Positions 9,861 to 18,626 of a stretch of 64,000 nucleotides of DNA are shown piece by piece; position 1 is the first letter of the stretch; each line of letters opens with the position of its first letter. This DNA is from Prostheceraeus crozeri. Its lineage: Eukaryota; Platyhelminthes; Polycladida; Euryleptidae. Location of the stretch: NCBI GenBank assembly GCA_907163375.1, contig CAJQUW010001667.1:91101-155100 (forward strand), in the 5' to 3' direction. The position numbers were made by a program, and so were the translations under genes. The notes beneath the pieces were generated by a model, which did no database searches, was not told where the DNA came from, and saw nothing but the letters and a program-made list of their open reading frames with translations.

Positions 9861-11195
9861 ATGTCTTCGCTTATCGAAAATAAATTTAGATTAGACGATC
9901 CTCCGTTCGTCAGTTATAATCAAAAAAAGAATGACTATATAAGAATTGCTATGAATCCCGGATCTTCCAGTAGAGTAAATACTGGAGGAGATTTAATCTT
10001 TGAAGTTGATAATCAGCAGAGTTATTTATATTTACCTGATTCATTTTTACACTGTGAATATTCTCTATATTCTGATGCTAATTTTACAACACCATTACCA
10101 GATACCGATAATATTACACTAGAGAATAATTTCTTTCCAAGATTATTTACACAAATGCGTTTAGATGTTGCAACTCAAAATATAGAAACAATAAGTGATT
10201 CTCCAGGTGTAATTGATACAATGCTTAGATTTGTAATAATTGGTGAAAATAATAAAAAGCATGAAATCGAAGGTTGGTTTCCTGATACTAATGATGGCAT
10301 AATTATTGAGGATTTAACTCACGCTGGAACAGATGCCGCAGGAATTGCGAAAGATGTAGAAAATATTGCAAAACATTTAAATAAAACAAATAATGAAGCA
10401 TATAAAGAAAGACGTGAATTTAACAAAAAAAGTAAACAGACAGTAAATTGGTCATTGTCTCCATTATTCGGTTATTTAGATTATGATAAAATATCATATC
10501 AATTAAAATTTAAATTAATAATTCATCGTACAGCAAATAATGAATTAATCTTTTTTGGTAAGACTGGAAAAAAAGCATATTTAAAAATTGATAGACTTGA
10601 ATGGTGGATTAAGCATATTACTCCTAGTTTAGAGATTGAAACAGCTATTGCTAAAAGATTAAATACTAACAAACCAATTCCAGTTAATTTTCTAAAGAGA
10701 ACTGCTAGTTCAGTAACTTTTTCCGAACAAAGATTTAACTGGCATTTTACTAGAACTGCGAATACTCCAAGATATTTATTACTAACATTTCAAAGAAATA
10801 ATTCTCCAAGTTTTGATAAGAACAATAATATTTTTCATATTAATACAATTCGAAGTTTACAAGTTTCATTAAATCAAACTCGATATCCAATTGATCCATT
10901 AAGATTCGATGATACCAATAATCAATTTATGGAAGGATATGATTCTTATCGAAATCTTTGTATAGAATTTGGAGTTGAACCACAATTAACTCCTGGAGAT
11001 TGGAGACATTTATATCCAATTTTCTGTTTCGATTTAAGTGCACAATCTGAAGATATTATTAAAAATGGTTGTGATGTAACAATTAATATTGAAAAGAAAG
11101 ATTCCACAACTTCATTGATGGCTTATGGTTTATTGCTAGAAGATGTAAAATATTCTATTGAAATTCTTAATGGGAAGATGACTAGAATAAATTAA
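9861..11195 (+). CDS. major capsid protein, family A
   Basis: 444 residues, close to the usual length for Polinton double-jelly-roll capsid proteins. It begins MSSLIENKFRLDDPP, then IRIAMNPGSSSRVNTGGDLIFEVD and YLYLPDSFLHCEYSLY, the 'P-x-S...D...L-x-L-x-x-S/T' opening block typical of Polinton and adintovirus capsid proteins. Then come a LFTQMRLDV block, a GYLDYDKISYQLKFKLII strand pair, and a C-terminal domain ending YSIEILNGK. It would form the hexon-like shell. The start has the AAAAATG context. It is almost identical to the A2 copy (35279..36613), differing at about 14 residues. Recognition rests on pattern and genomic context, not on a search. Confidence 0.85.
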   Translation: MSSLIENKFRLDDPPFVSYNQKKNDYIRIAMNPGSSSRVNTGGDLIFEVDNQQSYLYLPDSFLHCEYSLYSDANFTTPLPDTDNITLENNFFPRLFTQMRLDVATQNIETISDSPGVIDTMLRFVIIGENNKKHEIEGWFPDTNDGIIIEDLTHAGTDAAGIAKDVENIAKHLNKTNNEAYKERREFNKKSKQTVNWSLSPLFGYLDYDKISYQLKFKLIIHRTANNELIFFGKTGKKAYLKIDRLEWWIKHITPSLEIETAIAKRLNTNKPIPVNFLKRTASSVTFSEQRFNWHFTRTANTPRYLLLTFQRNNSPSFDKNNNIFHINTIRSLQVSLNQTRYPIDPLRFDDTNNQFMEGYDSYRNLCIEFGVEPQLTPGDWRHLYPIFCFDLSAQSEDIIKNGCDVTINIEKKDSTTSLMAYGLLLEDVKYSIEILNGKMTRIN

Positions 11196-11197
11196 TT

Positions 11198-11348
11198 AAA
11201 ATTTTTTCATAACTAGAATAGATTAAAAATTCTTAACTTAAAATTTTTCATAACTAGAATAGATTAAAAATTCTTAACTTAAAAATTTTTCATAACTAGA
11301 ATAGATTAAAAATTTTGATAACTTAAAATTTTTTGTTAACTTAAAATT
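11198..11348. repeat. intergenic tandem repeat after the capsid gene
   Basis: About three units of roughly 42 bp containing CATAACTAGAATAGATTAAAAATT. The same unit follows the capsid gene in A2 (35108..35278) with altered copy number. The first unit overlaps the end of the gene in sequence (ACTAGAATAAATTAA), so the array may have grown from the gene's own 3' end. Confidence 0.75.
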
Positions 11349-11360
11349 TTTTTATTAAAA

Positions 11361-11843
11361 ATGTCGCAAGCGAAAGGTAATAATAATAAAACTGTTGAAT
11401 TAAAATTACGTAATATTGTTGACAAAAATACCCCTAAAACTATTACGATTAATAAAAAAAAGTATTACATAAGTAAACCAATGATAGAGAATATGCAATT
11501 ACAAGAAGAAAAGAATGGCGGGATTCTCCCATTAATTCCTCTAATAATAGGTGGCATAGCAGCAGCAGGAAGTGTTGCAGGTGGGACAGCTGGTATTGTC
11601 CAAGCAGTAAATAAAAATAAATCAGAGAAAGCAGCATTATAAGAACAAAAACGACATAATAGAGAGTTAGAGAAAGTTGCTAGGGGTGAAGGAGTAGTAG
11701 ATAATTTTATTAGTAAATTAAATTTAGTTGATGAAGGAAAACGAGTTCTTAAAAATATTCTCCACAATGTTGATGATTTAATTGAAATTAAAGAAACTAA
11801 AGATGGTTCTGGAATATATCTAAGTCCTAGTATGATTCGGTAA
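11361..11843 (+). pseudogene. pX/core-like small hydrophobic protein, copy A1, broken
   Basis: About 160 codons. It has a basic N-terminal half (ITINKKKYYISKPM), then GGILPLIPLIIGGIAAAG and SVAGGTAGIVQAVNKNK, a Gly/Ala-rich hydrophobic segment of the kind seen in adenovirus pX-like and related Polinton core/minor capsid proteins, then a charged helical tail ending YLSPSMIR. It sits between the capsid and PLA2-integrase genes. The family is thought to coat DNA or disturb membranes during entry. The copy is broken; the A2 counterpart (34584..35107) is too. Confidence 0.6.
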
Positions 11844-11851
11844 TAACCTCA

Positions 11852-11864
11852 GGACCTTTGGTCC
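11852..11864. repeat. single mini-hairpin shared by A1 and A2
   Basis: GGACC-TTT-GGTCC between the core-like gene and the PLA2-integrase gene. The same hairpin occurs in A2 around 34563..34575. Confidence 0.7.
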
Positions 11865-11896
11865 ATAAGGTAAAACATTTATTTTGTCTTTTTAAA

Positions 11897-13273
11897 ATGA
11901 ATTCCACAAATTCCGAAAATTTAATTAAATTAAAAATTTCTAATTTAGATTTATTGAATTATCTATTAAACAAAAATAAAAACTCACATTGTCAGCATAT
12001 TGGAGGTGACAAGAACAAAGTTCCATACCACTTCGGTGGTGATATACAAAAAACATTAGAAAACTTTCCTGGATTTATTTGGAGTAAATATTCGAAAGAA
12101 AAACATCTTCCTGGTCATTCATATACTGGTCCAGGAACTCGATTAGATATAAGACTAGATGAGAATAATAATCCGAAACCAGGTGAAGAACCAATAAATA
12201 GAGTAGATGCCGCAGCTTACAGGCATGATTTAGCTTATCGAAATCATGATCTAAGTTCTCGACATGCAGCTGATAAGAAGATGATTCAAGAATTAGATAG
12301 TATTCAAAATCCTACATTTAGAGAAAAAATTGAAAGAATGTTTGTTAAGAAAGCTTTACAAGCTAAAATATTATTAGGTCAGGGTTTAAATGAAACGACA
12401 GCAAAGCTGTCTGAGAGCAACGCTCGAACTAATAACTCTGAGAGCAACGCTCGAACTAATAACTCTGAGAGCAACGCTCGAACCTACGCGTCCGAAATTC
12501 ACAAGGAATATAGAAAGCCGAAATATCTATTGAAAGTAAAAGTATTTAATAAAGATGATATTTGGAGTGCTGATCTTATTCATATGCCGAATGATTCTGA
12601 TTATAAATAAGCATTGACCGTTATAGATTTATATACACGATACGCTTGGGTGAAACCTTTAAAAAATAAAAGTGGTCTATCAGTTAAATATGCGTTTGAA
12701 GGAATCTTTAAAGAAAGTAATAGAAAGCCAAGGAAATTGTTTGTTGATAAAGGATCGGAATTTTATAACCGAAACGTTCAGCCACTATTTGAAACTGTTT
12801 ATTCAACTGAAATTGCAGGGAAGGCCGTAGTGATAGAAAGATTCAATCGGACGTTAAAAAATAAATTATTCAAAAAATTTACTCAGCAAGGAAATCAGAA
12901 ATGGTTGAAGATATTACCAGGAGTTGTAGAAGACTACAATAATAAAGTTCATTCTGGTATTGAAGAAACCCCAAAGAATGCTTCTGACGACCCTGATTTG
13001 ATACGAAAGAAAATATTCGAGAATAATAATTTGAATGAGAGTAATCCGAATTTGCAGAAACTTAAGCCGAAATTTAAAATTGGAGATAGAGTTAGAATAT
13101 TTAAATATAAGAACAAATTTGAAAAGGGCTTCGTCGGATACTGGACGAAAGAGATATTTGAAATTTGTAAAATAAATCAAAGTTATCCGTTTACTTATGA
13201 AATTAAAGATTTAGATAATGAGGATATCAGAGGCCGTTTTTATCAAAATGAATTACAACGAACTGATTTTTAA
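11897..13273 (+). pseudogene. phospholipase A2-integrase fusion, copy A1, broken
   Basis: Counterpart of the open 436-residue gene at 33205..34515. The N-terminal half has the parvovirus-type PLA2 signature: YTGPGTRLD (Ca-binding loop) and VDAAAYRHDLAYRNHD (His-Asp active site). The C-terminal half is a retroviral-type integrase core (WSADLIHMP, FVDKGSEFYNRN, VIERFNRTLKNK), the D,D-35-E triad of Polinton integrases, followed by an SH3-like tail (FKIGDRVRIFKYKNKFEKG). This copy carries three 27-bp repeats in the linker between the two domains that A2 lacks. The copy is broken. Confidence 0.85.
12397..12482. repeat. mini-hairpin plus 27-bp tandem repeats in the PLA2-integrase linker
   Basis: GACAGC-AAA-GCTGTC (12397..12411) is followed by three 27-bp units, each with GAGC-AAC-GCTC, encoding SESNARTNN three times. 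Unit length is a multiple of three, so the frame is kept through the array. A2 lacks the array: its linker reads GQGLNENHNSDVYAS. Confidence 0.85.
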
Positions 13274-13290
13274 TTATCATTATTATTATT

Positions 13291-13320
13291 ATTAGGCGTA
13301 GCCATAGAACCTACGGTTCG
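13291..13320. repeat. 30-bp double mini-hairpin repeat between convergent genes
   Basis: GGC-GTA-GCC and GAACC-TAC-GGTTC, matching the consensus double hairpin with compensating loop changes (GTA and TAC instead of GAA and TTC). It lies at the meeting point of the integrase and protease 3' ends and supplies the last residues and stop region of the protease reading frame. Confidence 0.8.
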
Positions 13321-13733
13321 TTCAATTCTAACATAATATCAAGAAATGGCACTCCTTCTTGCAATTTAAATAAAACATAAAGACATAATTGACCACAATA
13401 AGTTGTTCCCGGTTTTTGAATTTGAAATGTATTATAAATTCCATTGCCAAGTATTGCTCTTATTTCATTCGTAGGTGGAAGCCCGTATGAGTCAAAATAA
13501 TAATTATCTCCGTTTTTACTAAAGATACCTGCTGACCAATGTACGCCGTTTTGGTCTGAAGTGTGAAGATTCGTTATGAAATTTACAGTTGGCCTATTTT
13601 TGATCAATTGTAATTCGTCTCTCATTAGGACATGAAAATTCTTTATTCCCAATTGATGTGCGATTTTCTTTAGATCAAAATTCGTTGTTGTGTCTGTTCC
13701 ATATAATTTAAAAAACTCGATCAGGTCAGTCAT
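13311..13733 (-). CDS. adenain-like cysteine protease, family A
   Basis: About 140 residues from the ATG of MTDLIEFFKLYG, chosen because A2 starts at the equivalent MSNINEFLKLYG. Catalytic motifs of the adenovirus protease/Ulp1 fold are in order: GVHWSAGIF (His), YYFDSYGLPP (Asp), and TTYCGQLCLYVLF (oxyanion Gln and Cys). This is the capsid maturation protease of Polintons. It is convergent with the PLA2-integrase gene, and the 3' end falls in a hairpin repeat. It looks open in this copy. Confidence 0.88.
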   Translation of the reverse strand: MTDLIEFFKLYGTDTTTNFDLKKIAHQLGIKNFHVLMRDELQLIKNRPTVNFITNLHTSDQNGVHWSAGIFSKNGDNYYFDSYGLPPTNEIRAILGNGIYNTFQIQKPGTTYCGQLCLYVLFKLQEGVPFLDIMLELNEP

Positions 13734-13764
13734 TTTAAATGAAACAAAAATCCAATTTGAAAAT

Positions 13765-13841
13765 GTCACTTTTCAGTCTCCACTCAAATAAGTTGCAATA
13801 AATGTTACTACTTGTTACTTATGAAGTAGAGTCCAACATTT
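13765..13841. repeat. 77-bp direct repeat, first copy
   Basis: Identical to 13878..13954. It lies just upstream of the protease start. The second copy contains the 3' end of the small ORF at 13932..14165, so the repeat duplicates that gene's tail. It contains CAATAAATG. Confidence 0.9.
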
Positions 13842-13877
13842 ATATGAAAAACAGAAATCCAAATTGTCAACACTGTT

Positions 13878-13954
13878 GTCACTTTTCAGTCTCCACTCAA
13901 ATAAGTTGCAATAAATGTTACTACTTGTTACTTATGAAGTAGAGTCCAACATTT
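13878..13954. repeat. 77-bp direct repeat, second copy
   Basis: Exact match to 13765..13841, separated by 36 bp. It covers the last codons and stop of the overlapping minus-strand ORF. Complete identity suggests a recent duplication. Confidence 0.9.
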
Positions 13955-14165
13955 CCAAGTCTTCAAATTCCTGCGTTAGACCAGTAGGTTGTTGTTCAGT
14001 TTGTTGCACATTGGGTGAATCAAATATGGATTCTGCTAATCTTCGCTTTTCTTCTTCTTTCTCATGATCAATGAAATCTTCCAGATATGTAAAATGCTTC
14101 ATCACAAAATGAATTGATAAGGAGGAACTAGCTAAATTTGGATAATGTCTTGACATTTTGAACAA
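13932..14165 (-). CDS. unknown small protein in the A1-only module
   Basis: 77 residues, MFKMSRHYPNLASSSL..., with a charged helix (DHEKEEEKRRLAESIF) and an acidic Gln-rich tail. It starts 14 bp after the stop of the gene at 14180..14629, so the two look like one transcription unit. Composition is more balanced than the surrounding AT-rich element and there is no counterpart in A2, so this looks like an acquired passenger. I do not recognise it. It could be an exon of the neighbouring gene rather than a separate protein. Confidence 0.4.
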   Translation of the reverse strand: MFKMSRHYPNLASSSLSIHFVMKHFTYLEDFIDHEKEEEKRRLAESIFDSPNVQQTEQQPTGLTQEFEDLEMLDSTS

Positions 14166-14179
14166 TTTGATTAATAATG

Positions 14180-14629
14180 TTATATATGAACGTGAAAATT
14201 TATGTTATGAGTCTCATTCAACTCTTTCACGAATTTTGTATAATTCATTTTAGACAATAACTTCAGTCGCTGAAGCACTTCTCCTTGTAAAACATAGCAG
14301 CGTAGAAGATTCCGATGTGTAATTTTCTCAAAACCAATGAGTTTATTCAATGAAGATATGCACGATGATGTACTTATAATATCCTTTTTCTCGAGAAATA
14401 CAGGTAAATTGCTGCTGTCAACATTCTTGAATGAATCTCGGATTATTTCAAACACTTCTCTCTTTTTATCTTCTTCGTTTCCACTCGTCTTCTGTTTTTT
14501 TCTTAGTGATTCATTGATAAAATTTGCTGTTATCGTTTTGAAGAAATCCAGATGGTCTGGTGAAATAAGAGGCACAACTTGATCCACGAAGCAACAAAAT
14601 TCTCTCTCTAGTTTGCTGACGGAAGACAT
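14180..14629 (-). CDS. unknown all-helical protein in the A1-only module
   Basis: 149 residues, MSSVSKLEREFCCFVDQVVP..., predicted by eye to be nearly all helix (LDFFKTITANFINESLRKK, HRNLLRCYVLQGEVLQRLK). No catalytic motif or zinc cluster. Upstream is a GA-rich stretch (14672..14690) that could belong to a promoter or 5' leader. It is absent from A2, whose protease gene abuts the terminal repeat. Helical bundles of this size include death-fold and Bcl-2-type proteins carried by some viruses, but I see no diagnostic motif and do not claim it. Confidence 0.45.
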   Translation of the reverse strand: MSSVSKLEREFCCFVDQVVPLISPDHLDFFKTITANFINESLRKKQKTSGNEEDKKREVFEIIRDSFKNVDSSNLPVFLEKKDIISTSSCISSLNKLIGFEKITHRNLLRCYVLQGEVLQRLKLLSKMNYTKFVKELNETHNINFHVHI

Positions 14630-14784
14630 TGCAAATGAGAACTTTGCTTTCTAGCGCACACGGAACAATGACAGGAGAGAGAGAGAATTGAAAACAGCTG
14701 CCAGATGCTTTGGCGTCATGTGATTGTGCTGACGTGCTTGAATTAAAACAACTTCCCTAACGTACAACTAAAATCTAATTGTAT

Positions 14785-15157
14785 CACAAAGCTGCAGCAA
14801 CTAGTGGAATTGTAAGAACGCCAGATGAAATGACAATAGTGAGAGCGCCTAAAGAAATTGTTAAACATGCTCCAACGCCTTGTGTCACATTCTTAATTTA
14901 TTATAATGTTCTAATCTAAGTAATAATTGAGATTCCTTATCTTTCATATACCTTACTCTATCTTTGTGTTTTTCTATATTTAATTCACTTATTTTTAATT
15001 GAGATAACGAAGGATATATTCTTGCGGTTCCTTCCACTTTTGTTTCTTCCATTTCTGAAGTTCCTTCCACTTTTGTTCCTTCCATTTTTGTTTCATTCAT
15101 TTCTGAAGTTCCTTCCACTTTTGTTTCTTCCATTTTTAAAGAAATATTTTTAGTCAC
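14785..15157 (-). pseudogene. remnant of the membrane/coiled-coil protein gene at the A1 end
   Basis: Related to 49079..49747 in A2. It keeps the repetitive N terminus (ETKVEGTSEM units), RIYPSLSQLKISELNIEKHKDRVRYMKDKESQLL, and part of the hydrophobic segment (ISLGALTIVISSGVLTIPLV). In A2 only about the first 27 codons of this gene are also present at the opposite (protease) end. Here the protease end carries a longer piece, so the terminal duplication is longer in A1. Remnant, not a whole gene. Confidence 0.6.
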
Positions 15158-15174
15158 ATGATATATTTTAAAAA

Positions 15175-15764
15175 CCTGAAAGATGGATAAAATTCATGAA
15201 TTTGAAATTCTCAAATTTGAGATTTTCAACTTTTATGATTTTCGGTGTCCTAGAACGGTCATGATTTAAGCAATGAAAATCGAACCGAAGGTTCTAGGGC
15301 TTCGCCCGATTGTAATTCTCAAATTTGAGATTCTTAACTTTTCTGATTTTTTTCGGTGTCCTGGAACGGTCATGATTTTCAAGGTAAAAATTGTAATTCT
15401 CAAATTTGAGATTTTCAACTTTTATGATTTTTGGTGTCCTAGAACGGTCATGATTTTAAGGGTGAAAATTGCAATTCTCAAATTTGAGATTTTTGAAGAA
15501 TTTGAAAAACTGGGTATTTTTAAAAACGCCCAAATTTATGAATTTAGGTCTTCATAACCTGAAAAAGGGTTCAAATTCATGAATTTATGTTGTTTTTAAA
15601 GATACCATTTTTTTGAAAAATGGTACTTTTTGAATGGACTAAATTCATGAATTCAGGTCTTTAAAACCTGAAAAAGGGACTAAATTCATGAATTTATGTC
15701 GTTTTTAAAGATACCAATTTTTTTTTGACCTGTCCTGTCCTGGAACGGTCTTTTGCCCATTACT
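15175..15764. repeat. right terminal inverted-repeat region of A1
   Basis: About four units of roughly 75-80 bp, each with CTCAAATTTGAGATT and GTCCTAGAACGGTCATGATTT, then blocks with the palindrome TAAATTCATGAATTTA. It ends GGAACGGTCTTTTGCCCATTACT. The same modules form both ends of A2. ACT-3' as the last bases is the Polinton rule. Confidence 0.9.
15281..15310. repeat. 30-bp double mini-hairpin inserted in a terminal-repeat unit
   Basis: GAACC-GAA-GGTTC (15282..15294), TA, GGGC-TTC-GCCC (15297..15307). Comparison with the neighbouring terminal-repeat units, which lack it, shows an exact 30-bp insertion between GAAAAT and TGTAATTC. This is the cleanest view of the unit's boundaries. Confidence 0.85.
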
Positions 15765-15770
15765 ACTGCG
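15765..15770. repeat. expected 6-bp target duplication of A1 (right copy)
   Basis: ACTGCG follows the ACT-3' terminus of A1. The uninterrupted family-B capsid gene (59084..59095 region) reads ...GCGCAGTTATG..., so the insertion point is exactly placed. The left copy of the duplication is outside the window. Confidence 0.7.
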
Positions 15771-16757
15771 CATAAATTGATCCGAAGCAAAATCTGGTTT
15801 GTAGGGTGGACCAGGATGACTCACACCATTTACACGTAAAGCAATTTCACTTAACTGATTGTGTTTAAAATTGAAGGGATTCTTCTTTATATTACCATTA
15901 AATGCATCATTTTCAACCATTGCCACCATGAGGAGCTTCGGTGCTTCCGATGGAAAGAGGCCATCTTTCATGAAACTCTTTTGATCTTTCGGAATTGTAA
16001 AGGTGAGAAGCTTTGTATGCTGAACGGGGTAAATGACATTTTGGCGGTTAAGACCTTCAGCATGCCCTCTAATGACACTTGGATTCGGTACTACTCGACG
16101 AATGTAAAGTGCAATATCTTCCACATGAATTCTAAAATTGTCAACTTTAGCAAATGCATTCAGCGCAAATTCAGGCTTATTCAATGTCAGCTTGAGTCGC
16201 ATGCTGGTATTACAGAGTAAAAACTTTGACTGTCTAAAGAAGTCTAAATTCAGCGGACCATATAGCTGACATACTTTACTATCTTTAATCATAGCAGATC
16301 GCTTTACAAAGCCACTGTTTGTTTCAACATCAAATTTTCCTGCTTCATCTCTGTACCATCCCATGGCTTCCATATGACTTTTTTGTGCTGCTGGATGAAA
16401 CTGTGATACATGATTGAAATATGATTTATAGGGATAATCGCTTTGACCACCTTCCACCTGCTGCTCTCCAATCGTTAGAGAAACATCGCGAAGTAATGTA
16501 GTCAATGATAAATTGTTCAGTCCAACTTTATGTGCATCGTCAATAGCAGTTCCATCTGCTTGCTGAATTCTAAACCTCAAATCAAGCATCGCATAACTCA
16601 AATCTATGTAGTCATCACTACCACCAGGAATAACAAATTCAATGGGGCCAGCATTCTCAGCTGTTCGAGGATGATAATCTACAATACTTGAACTAAGAAT
16701 ATCTGTCTGTATGGCTTGTTGATCGAACAAACAAAAACCGGAAGTTTTACACTCCAT
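15765..16757 (-). pseudogene. major capsid protein, copy B1, interrupted by A1
   Basis: N-terminal ~330 residues of the capsid protein that is complete at 58099..59376. It opens MECKTSGFCLFDQQAIQTDI, then PIEFVIPGGSDDYIDLSYAMLDLRFRI, the standard Polinton capsid opening. The gene is cut by the insertion of element A1. The few codons beyond the junction derive from the A1 terminal repeat. Confidence 0.9.
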
Positions 16758-16759
16758 GA

Positions 16760-17215
16760 TTAGAAGTTATAGCAGCGTCGTCGTTTAGCGCCTGATGAAT
16801 GATTAGAGCCTCTACGACGTTTGCGTGAATGCCTTTTGACTGAAGATCGCACCTTACCAGCTCCGCGATGTTTCCTCCTTCCTTTATTCATTCGTTTAGG
16901 TGATTTCTTTCCTTGAGTAACACCAGCAAAGGTCTGCTTCAATGTTTTTAAACCGCGTTCCTTCCCACGATTCAACAAACTGCTCTTAAAACTTCTACCT
17001 CTGGAAAGATCACTAGCAACACCACCAGCAAAGCCAACGGCATTACTTAAAACATTTCGTTTTAAAGATCTACCGACATTGGATATGAGAGGTGCTACAA
17101 CAGATTTCAGTGCACCAAGTATGCTACCTCCACGTTGGCGGCGAGCGCCGATGTAAATTTGTCCTCCACCACTTACATAGGAGGGTCGTGAATAAAATGA
17201 GGCAGTTGGATTCAT
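16760..17215 (-). CDS. basic minor capsid/core protein, copy B1
   Basis: 151 residues, open and nearly identical to 57641..58096. It begins MNPTASFYSRPSYVSGGGQIYIGARRQRGGSILGA, then a hydrophobic-amphipathic stretch (LKSVVAPLISNVGRSLK, LSNAVGFAGGVASDLSRG) and a strongly basic tail (KRHSRKRRRGSNHSSGAKRRR). The layout is that of adenovirus pVI/pVII-like minor capsid or core proteins, which bind DNA and line the capsid. It lies 2 bp before the capsid gene, as in B2. Confidence 0.7.
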   Translation of the reverse strand: MNPTASFYSRPSYVSGGGQIYIGARRQRGGSILGALKSVVAPLISNVGRSLKRNVLSNAVGFAGGVASDLSRGRSFKSSLLNRGKERGLKTLKQTFAGVTQGKKSPKRMNKGRRKHRGAGKVRSSVKRHSRKRRRGSNHSSGAKRRRCYNF

Positions 17216-17256
17216 AGCTCAAACCCTAAACATTGTTAGTTACAACTTTGCATGAA

Positions 17257-18249
17257 TCACTGTCGATCACTTAGATGAAAGATGTCGGCACGACGCATCC
17301 AAGAGTTCATACTTGAAGGATAACCAGTCCATTTAACAAGACACCATTCTTCACCTTGACGTTTTTTACATCGGATGATTTTCTCTACCAAATATGTTTC
17401 ACCTTCAGTGACTACCTCAATCTCATCGCGGTAAAAGCTACCCTCAATTTCTTCATTATTGTAATCTTTCAACTTGTAGGTGGTGGGAGAGTCTTTTTGA
17501 CCAATCCTTGATACTGTAAATACCTCCTCTGTCCAATTCGGAAGGTACCCTTTGGCAAAAACACTTTTCACTTTTGAGATACGAACTTTATCACCAATTT
17601 TCACATCACTTTTCACATGAGTGCGTTTACGCTGGAATGATTCGCGCACTTTATCTACATTGTCAGCATTTACATCTACTGGTCTGAGTCCAATAGAACG
17701 ATGAACACAGTGATTGTAGGCATGGAGTGTATCTTGTAGAACCTTTGTCCAATTTTGTGTCAAGTTGGCAGTAAAATGTCGCCACAAGCGATTTTTTAAT
17801 TTGCGATTAAAACGTTCAACGAGTGCAGCTTTATAAGCACTCTTTACACTAAACAACTCAATGTCATGCCTCTCAAATAATCTTCTCACATGCTGATTTT
17901 CAAACTCTTTTCCTTGATCACTCTGAATTCTTTTTGGAATGCGGCCTTCTCGAAAAATTGTTTGGAATGCTTTTGCTACTCCTTTCCCTTCTTTAGTTTT
18001 TAAAGGTTGAGCAATTTCGCAATTTCGCAATTTCGTAGCATATCGCTTAAGTAACTTTCGTTGTTTTGGTGCTAATTTCTTCGTCCTCAACTTTTGCACA
18101 TGAGAAATAATTTCACGAATGAATTTATCGTTAGCATGTCGTATAGCATTGTATCGCTGATTTGCTTTCATTCGTCGGAGAGCTTGAATGGCTGAAGAAA
18201 ACTTTGAAGACTTTTGACTTTTACGTTTCGTCATTTTACGTTTCGCCAT
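17257..18249 (-). pseudogene. core-protein and integrase remnant, copy B1
   Basis: Open frame of 330 residues that keeps the N terminus of the core-like protein (compare 54628..54993) and the catalytic and C-terminal parts of the integrase (IQSDQGKEFENQH, LVERFNRKLKNRL, and a chromodomain with WCLVKWTGYPSSMNSW). The first catalytic aspartate block of the integrase is not in it. The packaging ATPase and the gene after it, present in B2, are not found in B1. Remnant. Confidence 0.8.
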
Positions 18250-18300
18250 TTTCCGTGTTAGTCTTTGCTAAAACCTGTCTTTACCACATTTGCATAGGTA

Positions 18301-18624
18301 CTAACTATTGCGGCATAAGTGACACTCGAAATGAGCAATATCACAGTGGTTACATTTGCAAAGTTGAATGCAGTTACGTATGAAACAGCGTTGACAAAAA
18401 GCATGCTTACATCTCTTGAAGATGCGCTTTTCATTTCCAGCCTTTCGCTTACATACATCGCAACACATAGTTTCACCGTTACTGATGTCTATAGCAAGTC
18501 TTTTTGAAGATATGAATTTGCTAGCCTTTTCTAAATAATAGACGCATGTACAGAAGGAATATACTTCGAGAGTGAGCAGGCATAGCTCGAAAACCAGTTG
18601 TGCTACAATCAAGTACCACTGCAT
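18301..18624 (-). CDS. membrane RING-like zinc protein, copy B1
   Basis: About 107 residues from the ATG of MQWYLIVAQLVFELCLL. An N-terminal hydrophobic segment (residues 3-32) could be a membrane anchor or signal. The C-terminal half is a RING-like cross-brace: CCDVCKR, CKHAFCQRCFIRNC, CKCNHC, CHLC. RING proteins are usually ubiquitin ligases. In a mobile element it may act on host defence or trafficking, which is inference. The reading frame begins 2 bp before the preceding gene's end. The B2 copy is at 54250..54576. Confidence 0.65.
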   Translation of the reverse strand: MQWYLIVAQLVFELCLLTLEVYSFCTCVYYLEKASKFISSKRLAIDISNGETMCCDVCKRKAGNEKRIFKRCKHAFCQRCFIRNCIQLCKCNHCDIAHFECHLCRNS

Positions 18625-18626
18625 TT

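Larger units (their letters stand above)
1..15764 (-). mobile_element. Polinton/Maverick-type element, family A, copy A1 (partial, right part)
   Basis: AT-rich element whose right terminus ends in CCCATTACT, followed by flanking ACTGCG. It matches copy A2 (32001..50110) gene for gene but in the opposite orientation. The left part (penton-like protein, second ATPase, left terminus) lies outside the window. Parts seen are an unknown protein, polymerase B, membrane ATPase, zinc-finger protein, fibre-like protein, two core/minor-capsid-like proteins, major capsid protein, PLA2-integrase, protease, an extra two-gene module and the right terminal repeat. It is a fossil copy with roughly half a dozen breaks. 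It is inserted in the capsid gene of element B1. Confidence 0.93.

Noticed and set aside
14180-14629. Calling this helical protein a Bcl-2 or death-fold inhibitor of apoptosis
   Set aside because: Size and helicity would fit, but no BH or death-fold signature is visible.
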